Assembly: GCA_944326625.1 (NCBI GenBank)
Contig: CALVER010000019.1
Location: forward strand, 1 to 14,506
Length of the DNA: 14,506 bases
Direction of reading: 5' to 3'
From: Candidatus Gastranaerophilales bacterium
Lineage (GTDB): Bacteria > Cyanobacteriota > Vampirovibrionia > Gastranaerophilales > Gastranaerophilaceae
The position numbers were made by a program, and so were the translations under genes. Positions 6,780-13,179 of the stretch are shown in pieces; position 1 is the first letter of the stretch; each line of letters opens with the position of its first letter. Under the pieces are notes generated by a model. That model was not told the origin of the DNA and ran no database searches. It was given only the letters and a program-made list of their open reading frames with translations.

Positions 6780-7804
6780 GCCACCACGTACTTTCTGTCT
6801 TTTTTAATAACGTCATCTGCGCTGAGTTCGGACGGTTTTTTAATATGAACCGCATTAATCACGCCCAAAATTGAAGATACTGCTGCAGCACCTATCATAA
6901 CTTTACCTGCATGTTTTGACCAGCCTGCCGCACCTGCGGGACCTTTATAAAGATCTTTTGCGCTTTTTACCGCACTGTCTTTAAGCACTTTTAGAGAATG
7001 CTTGAACTTGTTAAATTTCCAAAATTTTAATGTCGCGACATTAAAATAATCTTCCCATGGAGCCTGAAAAGCATAAGCCACACCGGCTGCTGCCCACAAA
7101 TATGATGATAATGTTTTTGCCATATCGGTTTTTGTGGCAATTTTACGGATTATAGGCTTCATTTCCTGGTCAGAATCTGCTAAATTTTCACCCAACCCAA
7201 CTTTTTGGGCAATTTTATCAAAATATTCGTTTCTGTTTTCGCCATGCGCTTCTGATTTATAGAACAAATCCCAGCGCGGAAACTCTTTGCTTTCGTAGGC
7301 CTTATGGTATTCAATGCTCGTAATATCGGTGTCGTTAATATTATCCGGCAATTCATAATTTACTTTTGCATAAGGAACCTCTGTATCAACACCCGTAATC
7401 CATTTGACAGGAGCTGTTACAAATGATTTTGTCGCCGATTTTAAAATCCCGTAAAACAGTACGCCCAAAGCCATTTTGCGGCCTATAGCACCTGCTTTTG
7501 ATCTTGCAAGAGGTGCAAAATGTTTGTTTGCGGAGTTGAAAACAGACATCAGCATTAAACTGCCGACAACATAAGGCACTGTTCCCATTGTCAAAAATTC
7601 ATAAAAATTGGCGTTTTTGCTCCCTTTTAAGCCCTTTGCCGGATATAATGTCAATGCGTTAGTAAATTTATCAAACCCTATTCTTGTACGGTTTGCAAAA
7701 TTATTTTCAAGCAGAGTGTCTTTTGCATAAGGTAATTTACCACCTTCCGCATTATTACTTTTGAAATTCACGCTTATTTTTGAATTACTAATCGGTGAAA
7801 TCAT
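6776..7804 (-). CDS. 342-aa membrane protein of unknown function, first gene of the GlgE-like operon
   Basis: I do not recognise the family. The chosen start is ATG at 7804, with GGAG 5 nt upstream; an in-frame ATG at 7819 would add five residues but lies within a promoter-like sequence and has no Shine-Dalgarno. Hydrophobic segments lie at about 70-90, 109-121, 232-249 and 299-319 (numbered from 7804). Landmarks include LTLYPAKGLKG (51-61), NKHFAPLA (93-100), PRWDLFY (176-182) and GVAYAFQAPWEDYF (241-254), several paralleled in the next gene. A soluble loop (about 140-230) separates the two membrane parts. It heads a leftward operon with overlapping junctions, so the products are probably made in fixed ratio. 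There is no signal peptide; inner-membrane location is inferred. Confidence 0.8.
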   Translation of the reverse strand: MISPISNSKISVNFKSNNAEGGKLPYAKDTLLENNFANRTRIGFDKFTNALTLYPAKGLKGSKNANFYEFLTMGTVPYVVGSLMLMSVFNSANKHFAPLARSKAGAIGRKMALGVLFYGILKSATKSFVTAPVKWITGVDTEVPYAKVNYELPDNINDTDITSIEYHKAYESKEFPRWDLFYKSEAHGENRNEYFDKIAQKVGLGENLADSDQEMKPIIRKIATKTDMAKTLSSYLWAAAGVAYAFQAPWEDYFNVATLKFWKFNKFKHSLKVLKDSAVKSAKDLYKGPAGAAGWSKHAGKVMIGAAAVSSILGVINAVHIKKPSELSADDVIKKDRKYVVA

Positions 7805-7819
7805 TTTTACTCCGCACAC

Positions 7820-7848
7820 ATTATGTATAATATAAAGTCAGTCAAAAA
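7820..7848 (-). promoter_or_regulatory. Possible promoter of the two-membrane-protein/GlgE-like operon
   Basis: The minus strand has TTGACT (7840-7845) and a -10-like CATAAT (7820-7825) within TATACATAAT. TTGACT lies only 14 nt from CATAAT; shifting the -35 to TTTTTG gives 17 nt. The assignment is tentative, but transcription beginning here supports the 7804 start codon over 7819. Confidence 0.35.
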
Positions 7849-7897
7849 ATTTTTTGCCATGACTATTTTTTTAATTTAACATTTTTTTACAATATTT

Positions 7898-8740
7898 TTA
7901 TGCAAAAACCGTAAAAAATACAGCCGTCAAAATACCTACTACAACACAGTAATAACCGAATATTGCAAGTGAAAATTTTGCAACAAATTTCAGAAAATAT
8001 TTTATACACAAATAGCCGACCAGCCCTGAAACAATTGTTCCGGCAATAATAGCATTCCAATTATAAGTAAGCGCCTCATGCAAATCTATTTTTATAAACG
8101 GATAAACCATAGACGCACCGAGAATAATCGGAATACTCAATAAAAATGAATATCTTGCCGCGGTTAATCTGTCCAAGCCGTTGAAAAGTCCGGTTGCAAT
8201 AGTCCAGCCAGATCTTGAAAGCCCCGGAAGCGCCGCAATACCCTGCGCTAACGCAATAAATATCGAACTTTTCAAATCCACATCGGATTTAGTCGGAATT
8301 TTTTTGGATCTGTATTCGCTGTAAAAAAGGATAAAACCTGTCATAATAAGTAAAATCCCGACAATAGCAGGCGAATACACAAGCTTTTCCGCGACTTTTT
8401 CCAATGGATATGCAACAACTACGGTTAAAACCGTACCCAATAATATATAAAGCCCGACTTTTGCGTTTTGGTCACTATAATCTTTTGTCTTAACCCCGTT
8501 CCACAAGGCTTTTAAAATATCCGCAATTTCTTTTCTGAAAAATATCAAAACAGCAATTAAAGTTCCGAAATGAAGCATGATATCAAAGAAAATTTCCTCA
8601 TTTGAATGCTGAACTATCTCAATTCCCTTAAAAACCTTATAAAAATTAGATGTAAAAACCAGATGCCCGGAGCTTGAAATCGGCAAAAATTCACTCAAAC
8701 CCTGTACTATCCCCATTAATATTGCCTGTATAAAATTCAT
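7898..8740 (-). CDS. uppP: Undecaprenyl-diphosphatase (UppP/BacA family)
   Basis: Integral inner-membrane phosphatase that turns undecaprenyl pyrophosphate into the monophosphate carrier needed for peptidoglycan, LPS and other surface glycans. Both family signatures are present: QGLSEFLPISSSGH (13-26) with catalytic E17 and the Ser cluster, and PGLSRSGWT (172-180) with R176. The 280 aa and about eight hydrophobic segments fit the family. Loss or gain of this gene is known to affect bacitracin sensitivity. The ATG at 8740 follows the queD stop by 3 nt and uses GAGGA in the last codons of queD as Shine-Dalgarno, so translation is coupled. It is the last gene of the kdsD-kdsC-queD-uppP cluster; no convincing terminator follows. 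Confidence 0.96.
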   Translation of the reverse strand: MNFIQAILMGIVQGLSEFLPISSSGHLVFTSNFYKVFKGIEIVQHSNEEIFFDIMLHFGTLIAVLIFFRKEIADILKALWNGVKTKDYSDQNAKVGLYILLGTVLTVVVAYPLEKVAEKLVYSPAIVGILLIMTGFILFYSEYRSKKIPTKSDVDLKSSIFIALAQGIAALPGLSRSGWTIATGLFNGLDRLTAARYSFLLSIPIILGASMVYPFIKIDLHEALTYNWNAIIAGTIVSGLVGYLCIKYFLKFVAKFSLAIFGYYCVVVGILTAVFFTVFA

Positions 8741-8743
8741 TTT

Positions 8744-9106
8744 TTATTCCTCTTCGTAATACGTAGCGCAGGAAGTCTGTGTCTCCCAAACTGAAATTTT
8801 GTCTAGCTGAACGATTTTTTCCTTTAATTTGCCGTAAATAAACCATGCAATCATCTCGCTGGACGGACTTTCACCGTTAAATTCAGGCAGTTCATTAATA
8901 TCTTTATGATCCAACAAGTCTAAAACCGCATTCAATTCACGTTTCAAAACCTTGTAATCAATCAAAATATTGCTTTTGTCAAGCGTATCGCCCTTTACAT
9001 AAGCCTCAACCATCCAGTTATGCCCGTGCTGATTTTCGCATTCACCTTCATAATTCAAAAGATGATGTGCTGCCGCAAAAAACGCCTGTGTCTTAATTTC
9101 GTACAT
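8744..9106 (-). CDS. queD: 6-pyruvoyl-tetrahydropterin synthase family, probable QueD
   Basis: Zinc enzyme of the T-fold family. QueD makes 6-carboxy-5,6,7,8-tetrahydropterin from 7,8-dihydroneopterin triphosphate, the first dedicated step towards preQ0 and queuosine in tRNA. Zinc ligands are H15 (FAAAHHL), H27 and H29 (QHGHN). Catalytic C23 sits in C-x(3)-H-G-H-N, with LDHKDIN (65-71) supplying the catalytic His and a late WET motif supplying the pterin-binding Glu. At 120 aa it has the typical length. The ATG at 9106 is preceded by GAGGAG immediately after the kdsC stop, and it is 3 nt from uppP, so it belongs to the envelope cluster by transcription although its pathway is unrelated. A different pterin product cannot be excluded without the other que genes, which are not in this window. 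Confidence 0.9.
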   Translation of the reverse strand: MYEIKTQAFFAAAHHLLNYEGECENQHGHNWMVEAYVKGDTLDKSNILIDYKVLKRELNAVLDLLDHKDINELPEFNGESPSSEMIAWFIYGKLKEKIVQLDKISVWETQTSCATYYEEE

Positions 9107-9120
9107 TTTTCTCCTCTTTA

Positions 9121-9657
9121 TCAGGAAGCTTTTGGTGTGCTTCCTTCACAAACTATATACTCTTTTTCAATCCCCTGACAATCCAGAATAAAATCGCAAA
9201 GTTCTCTGACTGCTCCGCGTCCGCCGTTTTTGGAGGACACAAAATGACAAATCCCCTTTACTTCATCCACCGCGTCATTCGGGCAACATGCCAGACCTAC
9301 TTTTTCCAGACAGCAAACATCCGGCAGATCATCTCCCATATAAGAAATTTCATCATAAGAAAGATTGTATTTCTGACGCAATTCTTCTAAAGTCGGGAGT
9401 TTGTATTTTTTCCCTTGATGCAATTCTGTTATATTAAGATTTTTGGCACGGTGTGCAACCGTACCGTTATTTCTTGCTGTGATAATTGCTGTTATAAATC
9501 CTGCATGTGCCATTCTGACAAGCCCATGCCCGTCTTTTGCGTTAAAAGTTTTATATTCAACGCCGTTTTCGTCATACGTAACGCTTCCGTCAGTCATAAC
9601 ACCGTCAACGTCAAATGCCATAAGCTTAATCTTTTTTGCTCTCTCTTTTAAATCCAT
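9121..9657 (-). CDS. kdsC: 3-deoxy-D-manno-octulosonate 8-phosphate phosphatase
   Basis: HAD-superfamily phosphatase that removes phosphate from Kdo-8-P, giving free Kdo for the LPS inner core; cytoplasmic, usually tetrameric. HAD motif I is DVDGVMTDG with D16 and D18; motif II is T60 in ITAR; motif III is the Lys in QGKKYKL (81-87); motif IV is GDDLPD (108-113). The C1-type short cap-less architecture and GGRGAVRE near the C-terminus are characteristic of KdsC. The 178 aa fit the family. The ATG at 9657 overlaps the kdsD stop codon by one base (TAATG), so translation is coupled to the preceding pathway step. The C-terminal tail is slightly longer and Cys-containing, with no clear meaning. 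Confidence 0.95.
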   Translation of the reverse strand: MDLKERAKKIKLMAFDVDGVMTDGSVTYDENGVEYKTFNAKDGHGLVRMAHAGFITAIITARNNGTVAHRAKNLNITELHQGKKYKLPTLEELRQKYNLSYDEISYMGDDLPDVCCLEKVGLACCPNDAVDEVKGICHFVSSKNGGRGAVRELCDFILDCQGIEKEYIVCEGSTPKAS

Positions 9658-10643
9658 TATGCAACACCCGCTTTCAAAATATCATGAATATGGATAACGC
9701 CTATGGGCTTATCGCTGCTGTCAACGACCGCAAGCGCCGTGATTGAATATTTTTCCATCAAATGAAGCGCACTTGCCGCATATTCATCACCGGAAATTCT
9801 TTTCGGATTAACAGTCATGACATCTTTAATTAATAAAGAAACCGTATCCGGATATTTTATCAAAGTTCTTCTGATATCACCATCTGTCAAAACCCCTGCG
9901 AGTTTACCGGAATTATCAACAATCATAGCCATACCGAGTTTAAATTTTGAAATAGTTTCAATAACGCTTGTAAACGTATCATTTTCGTGAACAATCGGAA
10001 GTTTTTCGGGATCAGACAGCATCAAATCTTTAACATGATATAAAAATCCTTTGCCAAGAGCACCTGACGGGTGGAAAATCAGAAAATCTTCTTCTGAAAA
10101 TCCGCGTTTTTCCAAAAGACAAACAGCAAGAGCATCCCCCATTGCAAGAGTTGCCGTTGTGCTTGCTGTAGGAGCTTTATTCAAAGGACAAGCTTCACGC
10201 TCAACCGCAATATCAAGGACAACATCACTCGCTTTTGCAAGAGTTGAATTCATATTGCCTGTCATACCTATCATCGGCACTCCAAATCTTTTTATAAGCG
10301 GCAAAAGATTTAACAACTCCTGAGTTTCACCGCTATTGGAAATCGCTATTATAACGTCATCACGGGTTATAATCCCTGAATCGCCGTGCGTACTTTCCGC
10401 AGGATGCAGAAAGTATGACGGAGTTCCGGTTGACGATAAAGTCGCGGCAATTTTTTTACCGATAAGACCGGATTTACCCATACCGGTAATAATTACCCTG
10501 CCTTTACAAGAATACAAAAGTTCAATTGCCTTATCAAAGTTATCGCCTATTCTGTCGATTAACTTTAAAATAGAATCCGCTTCTATTTTTAATACATCTT
10601 TTGCCAAGTCGTTTATTGATTTTACATTCATAGTTACTGCCAT
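9657..10643 (-). CDS. kdsD: Arabinose-5-phosphate isomerase (KdsD/KpsF/GutQ family)
   Basis: Isomerises ribulose-5-phosphate to arabinose-5-phosphate, the first step of Kdo synthesis. The N-terminal SIS domain (about 25-185) has GMGKSGLIGKK (54-64) with K57, STGTPSYFLHPAE (71-83), HGD (86-88) and SNSGET (102-107). H191 lies in FHPSGALGKG, matching the catalytic His of the E. coli enzyme. Two CBS domains follow (about 205-262 and 270-328). Length 328 equals E. coli KdsD. GGGGAG lies 7 nt before the ATG at 10643; the second ATG, four codons in, has no Shine-Dalgarno. A TATAAT box (10665-10670) in the divergent intergenic region may be its -10, without a clear -35. It leads the cluster kdsD-kdsC-queD-uppP and implies a Kdo-containing outer membrane. 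Confidence 0.96.
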   Translation of the reverse strand: MAVTMNVKSINDLAKDVLKIEADSILKLIDRIGDNFDKAIELLYSCKGRVIITGMGKSGLIGKKIAATLSSTGTPSYFLHPAESTHGDSGIITRDDVIIAISNSGETQELLNLLPLIKRFGVPMIGMTGNMNSTLAKASDVVLDIAVEREACPLNKAPTASTTATLAMGDALAVCLLEKRGFSEEDFLIFHPSGALGKGFLYHVKDLMLSDPEKLPIVHENDTFTSVIETISKFKLGMAMIVDNSGKLAGVLTDGDIRRTLIKYPDTVSLLIKDVMTVNPKRISGDEYAASALHLMEKYSITALAVVDSSDKPIGVIHIHDILKAGVA

Positions 10644-10761
10644 ATTTACTCCCCTTTGAAATTAATTATACTATAAATATCCGTCAAAAGTATTAAAAAT
10701 ATATAAAATTTTTAAAGTTTTTAAACTTTTTTTGCGATTTTAATGCAAAAAGGACGCAAAA

Positions 10762-11046
10762 ATGGCTCAAAATATAACCAAAAGCAAATATCTAGACTTG
10801 AATTGCGGAAATTCGCAGCAAATTTTAGAAAACATTCAAAAATATATAAATAAATTTGATTGTCCTGAGATGACTATAGATTTATCGAAATTGAATATAC
10901 TTGAGGCCGCGAAAGTAATGGTGTTGTCATCTGCGTATCATTATAAAAAATACCCCGAAGGCAAACTCAAATGCCACGTACAATCCGAAAGCGTCAAAAA
11001 TCTTGTATCAGGATTTTCAACAGTAAATCTGGAAGTAGTGGAATAA
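10762..11046 (+). CDS. 94-aa small protein, possibly STAS-like
   Basis: No family is recognised with confidence. The central part, MTIDLSKLNILEAAKVMVLS, then a helix, a short strand KLKCHVQ, and a C-terminal SVKNLVSGF...VNLEVV, has the strand-helix alternation of STAS-like (anti-sigma antagonist or solute-transporter-tail) domains, but without a clear phosphorylatable Ser motif. No signal peptide or membrane segment. AAGGACG lies 7-8 nt before the ATG at 10762. It is divergent from kdsD across about 118 nt that include an A/T-only dyad (10714-10729), and its stop lies 3 nt from the stop of the convergent pseudopilin with no terminator between. It could be a regulator, but nothing in the sequence proves that. 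Confidence 0.65.
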   Translation: MAQNITKSKYLDLNCGNSQQILENIQKYINKFDCPEMTIDLSKLNILEAAKVMVLSSAYHYKKYPEGKLKCHVQSESVKNLVSGFSTVNLEVVE

Positions 11047-11049
11047 ATT

Positions 11050-11790
11050 TTACGGCAAGCATTCCCAATAAGTTTTGGTTTCATCATCAGGGCAAATATT
11101 TTTTAGAGCCCAGTATGTACAGCCAATACCATTTTGTTCATTTGTTGAATTTTTTGAACAATAGGTATTATTATCCGCATAATTCCAAAAGCCGTAGCTG
11201 CCTTCTCCCAGAGGTATAAGTCTCTTTGTTTTACTGTCAATTCCGAAATAAAATATATCATGCCCTATAGCATTCGGTCCGCCGCTGCCGTTTACGTCAA
11301 CAGATATCCAGTTCGCATAACAGTTATATATACCACCCGCCGCGCTGCCGTCCGTGAAAATTTGTGTTGGCAAATGGGCGCAAGCGGGATATTGCGTCAA
11401 CACATTACCAGCATAATCTTTAATAGTATATTTTCGTGTTCTCCTGTCAATATAATTCAGTTCATACCAGATATCTTGAGCCGATAAATTATTATTTTCA
11501 TCCAAAGTTTTGTAATTTTGCCATAATGCAGTATAAAAATCCGTCACTCTGGTACTACTATTGTTATCAGAGGAAAACGCTCCGTAAAATTCATTTTGCA
11601 AAGGAACTAATGCCTGCACGAGCGTTGAATATGACTTTTTAAATCCGCTTTCAAGTGCTTTTGTTTGATATTTTGTTATTAAAGTCGGTATTGTCATTGC
11701 CGCGACAACACCGATAATCGCAAGGGTGATAAGGACTTCCGCCAGCGTAAAACCTGTTATTTTTTTATAATTTTTTGTCCTTCCAAACAT
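11050..11790 (-). CDS. Type IV pilin-like pseudopilin with its own normal start
   Basis: A 246-aa protein with a short class III signal, MFGRTKNYKKITG, then FTLAEVLITLAIIGVVAAMT; prepilin peptidase should cut after G13, and E18 is the +5 Glu. After the helix come a variable domain, an ISVDVNG-x(3)-PN-x(2)-G-x-DIF segment shared with the right-end pseudopilin, and a Cys-containing C-terminal region (YCSKN, GCTYW, CPDD, ECLP) likely forming disulfides outside the inner membrane. Unlike the other two, it has a conventional AGGAGG 5 nt before ATG at 11790 and no repeat-derived leader. It may belong to a pilus, pseudopilus or surface fibre; no assembly ATPase, platform protein or peptidase is nearby. 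It diverges from the XRE gene, and the XRE operators (11821-11839) overlap where its -35 would be. Confidence 0.88.
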   Translation of the reverse strand: MFGRTKNYKKITGFTLAEVLITLAIIGVVAAMTIPTLITKYQTKALESGFKKSYSTLVQALVPLQNEFYGAFSSDNNSSTRVTDFYTALWQNYKTLDENNNLSAQDIWYELNYIDRRTRKYTIKDYAGNVLTQYPACAHLPTQIFTDGSAAGGIYNCYANWISVDVNGSGGPNAIGHDIFYFGIDSKTKRLIPLGEGSYGFWNYADNNTYCSKNSTNEQNGIGCTYWALKNICPDDETKTYWECLP

Positions 11791-11820
11791 TTTTACCTCC
11801 TATAAAAATATACCACAATT

Positions 11821-11839
11821 TACGTACTGGTAATACGTA
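11821..11839. promoter_or_regulatory. Operator-like site 1: TACGTA-N7-TACGTA
   Basis: Two TACGTA palindromes separated by 7 nt (11821-11826 and 11834-11839). It overlaps a TATAAT (11838-11843) that may be the -10 of the XRE gene and lies just upstream of the divergent pseudopilin. An identical arrangement is at 11855-11873. Confidence 0.65.
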
Positions 11840-11854
11840 TAATTTACAAAAATT

Positions 11855-11873
11855 TACGTATAGACTGTACGTA
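11855..11873. promoter_or_regulatory. Operator-like site 2: TACGTA-N7-TACGTA
   Basis: Same half-sites and the same 7-nt spacer as site 1, centred 34 nt downstream. Its last base is the A of the XRE start codon (11873), so a bound dimer would block initiation. A single TACGTA recurs at 12132-12137 at the start of the HEPN gene. Confidence 0.65.
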
Positions 11874-12082
11874 TGAACTTTTACACAGAACTTGGCAAAA
11901 ACATTAAAAAACGACGCAAAGAACTTGGTTTAACCCAGCAGGAACTGGCCGACAGATTAAATATGTCGCTGAACTTTGTCGGAAAAATTGAAGTTGCTTT
12001 TTCCAAGCCTTCACTTGATACATTGATAGAAATTGCACAAGCTCTTGACACAACCGTTTCAAAACTGACTGATTTTAATTAA
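11873..12082 (+). CDS. XRE-family helix-turn-helix regulator
   Basis: A 69-aa Cro/C1-type DNA-binding protein made almost entirely of one HTH_3 domain: IKKRRKELGLTQQELADRL, with recognition helix MSLNFVGKIEVAFSKPS and closing helices LDTLIEIAQAL. There is no effector domain, so it is probably a dimeric autorepressor. No Shine-Dalgarno precedes the ATG at 11873; initiation may be on a very short or leaderless transcript. Two TACGTA-N7-TACGTA sites lie directly upstream, the second touching the start codon, which fits autoregulation and control of the divergent pseudopilin. It lies 43 nt before the HepT/MntA-type pair, whose start region carries another TACGTA, so it may be the regulator of that module. 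Confidence 0.9.
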   Translation: MNFYTELGKNIKKRRKELGLTQQELADRLNMSLNFVGKIEVAFSKPSLDTLIEIAQALDTTVSKLTDFN

Positions 12083-12090
12083 ACGTAAAT

Positions 12091-12119
12091 TTGACAGTAC
12101 TGCATTAAAAATATATAAT
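12091..12119 (+). promoter_or_regulatory. Consensus sigma-70-type promoter of the HEPN-MNT pair
   Basis: Perfect TTGACA (12091-12096), 17-nt spacer, perfect TATAAT (12114-12119). The expected transcription start is close to 12126, the A of the HEPN start codon, so the mRNA would be leaderless or nearly so. This is the best promoter in the window. Confidence 0.88.
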
Positions 12120-12125
12120 TAGACT

Positions 12126-12521
12126 ATGGATTACGTAATGGACATTTCAGCGCTGCAAAATGCGATTAAAAGCTTAAAAGATGCATACTCGGAATATAAC
12201 AAAACCGAAAATGAATATGTACGGGATTCTGTTATTCAAAGATTTGAATATACTTATGCTCTTGCCGTAAAATTCATCCAGCGCTATATTGAGCTAAATA
12301 TTCCGAATCAGGAAGATTTGAGCACTTTGACATTTAACCAATTAATCCGTCAGGCAAATGAAATGGGAATTCTTCTGAATGACCTTGAACAATGGATTAT
12401 ATACAGACAAAAAAGAAATATAACTTCTCACACATATAATATAGAAAAAGCAAAAGAAGTTATCTCAATTGTCGGTAAATTTATTGAAGAAATTGAATAT
12501 CTTATTACTAAACTGAAATGA
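12126..12521 (+). CDS. hepT: HEPN-domain protein, HepT/HI0074-type (probable RNase toxin or nucleotidyltransferase partner)
   Basis: A 131-aa all-helical protein of the nucleotidyltransferase substrate-binding (HI0074) branch of HEPN. The key motif R-x4-H-x-Y is intact: R97, H102 and Y104 in RNITSHTY. In characterised HepT toxins R and H form the RNase site and this Tyr is AMPylated by the MntA partner. The next gene overlaps by 4 nt (ATGA) and encodes that partner type, so this is a candidate type VII toxin-antitoxin pair. The start at 12126 coincides with the predicted transcription start and has no Shine-Dalgarno; an in-frame ATG at 12138 is an alternative that would drop four residues. 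Toxic activity is inferred; some HI0074-type pairs have no shown toxicity. Confidence 0.87.
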   Translation: MDYVMDISALQNAIKSLKDAYSEYNKTENEYVRDSVIQRFEYTYALAVKFIQRYIELNIPNQEDLSTLTFNQLIRQANEMGILLNDLEQWIIYRQKRNITSHTYNIEKAKEVISIVGKFIEEIEYLITKLK

Positions 12522-12820
12522 TATACCTTGAAGAAAAATATTTAAATACCGTCAAAAAAATTTTATCGGAATACAAAAACCGCATAGATAAAGTTTATGT
12601 TTTTGGTTCGAGAACAAGGGAAAAACACAAAAAATATTCCGATTTGGATCTGGCAATAAAATTTATTACAGGTACAGACAAAAACACCCTGCTTTTCATA
12701 AAAGATGCCTTTGAAAATTCCGAATTACCCATTGAAGTTGACGTTGTTGACTTGGATGAAATTACCGACGAATTCAAAAACGCAATAGCAAAAAGCCTTA
12801 TAGAAATTAACATGATTTAA
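12518..12820 (+). CDS. mntA: MNT-type minimal nucleotidyltransferase (probable antitoxin)
   Basis: A 100-aa Pol-beta-superfamily minimal nucleotidyltransferase. The catalytic signature GS-x10-D-x-D is intact: G30-S31 in VFGSRTRE, D42 and D44 in SDLDLA, with the third carboxylate D75 in IEVDVVD. MntA enzymes transfer AMP to the Tyr of the HepT R-x4-H-x-Y motif, which is present in the upstream gene. ATG at 12518 overlaps the hepT stop, with a purine-rich sequence in the hepT end as ribosome-binding site. There is no membrane segment. The toxin-first order and 4-nt overlap would keep the two proteins in step. The pair lies in an otherwise housekeeping neighbourhood, directly before rpmI. Confidence 0.88.
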   Translation: MIYLEEKYLNTVKKILSEYKNRIDKVYVFGSRTREKHKKYSDLDLAIKFITGTDKNTLLFIKDAFENSELPIEVDVVDLDEITDEFKNAIAKSLIEINMI

Positions 12821-12834
12821 CAAACCGCTTGCAA

Positions 12835-12960
12835 AATAAGATTTATATAATAATATTAGAATATATTATAATATTTGTATTATAATAAACTAGCCAAAAG
12901 TTATAGGCTTTGGTATGCCTGTAATTTTTTAGTTACTTAAACCAAAAAGGAGATAAGAAA
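12835..12960 (+). promoter_or_regulatory. A/T-rich promoter and 5' leader of rpmI-rplT with attenuator-like structure
   Basis: Three TATAAT-like hexamers (12846, 12867, 12881) sit in an A/T-rich stretch; none has a convincing -35, and TTGCAA-16-TAATAT (12829-12856) is one option. Downstream are a terminator hairpin (12901-12930) and an upstream segment able to compete with it. This arrangement is like known ribosomal-protein L20 leaders, which stop transcription or translation when L20 is in excess. Confidence 0.55.
12901..12930 (+). terminator. Intrinsic terminator hairpin in the rpmI leader (probable attenuator)
   Basis: UUAUAGGC pairs with GCCUGUAA (8 bp including one U-G) around an 8-nt loop, followed at once by six Us (12925-12930). 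It lies 30 nt before the rpmI start and downstream of the promoter-like sequences. CCAAA (12894-12898) can instead pair with UUUGG (12909-12913), and AGCC (12892-12895) with GGCU (12906-12909), which would prevent the terminator. Confidence 0.65.
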
Positions 12961-13170
12961 ATGCCAAAAATGAAAACACACAAGTCTGCTGCAAAACGCT
13001 ACAAAGTAACGGCAACAGGCAAAATCCAAAAAAGACAAGCAGGTATAGGCCACTTGCTCCAGCACAAATCAGGTTCAAGAAAACGCAGAATTTTCAAACT
13101 GGTTGGTGTTTCTGAGTCACACTTAAAACTGGTTTCCAAAGAGTTACCATACAAGAAGTATTCAAGATAG
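12961..13170 (+). CDS. rpmI: 50S ribosomal protein L35
   Basis: A 69-aa small basic protein of the large ribosomal subunit. It begins MPKMKTHKSAAKRYKVTATGK, the family signature, continues with GHLLQHKS and KRRIF, and ends with a Lys/Tyr/Arg-rich tail. It is a little longer than the usual 64-66 residues. AAGGAG lies 8 nt before the ATG. It is followed 9 nt later by rplT, the normal gene order. infC, which heads this operon in many bacteria, is absent here: the upstream gene is the unrelated nucleotidyltransferase. The leader hairpin at 12901-12930 probably controls both genes. Confidence 0.97.
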   Translation: MPKMKTHKSAAKRYKVTATGKIQKRQAGIGHLLQHKSGSRKRRIFKLVGVSESHLKLVSKELPYKKYSR

Positions 13171-13179
13171 GAGCATAAA

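Noticed and set aside
7804..7819. ATG at 7819 as the start of the 342-aa membrane protein
   Set aside because: No Shine-Dalgarno and it overlaps a promoter-like -10; GGAG is correctly placed for the ATG at 7804.
10714..10733. A/T dyad AAAGTTT-TT-AAACTTT followed by Ts, considered as a terminator
   Set aside because: No rightward gene lies upstream, and the stem is almost entirely A-T with a 2-nt loop; it could be an operator, but nothing supports one.
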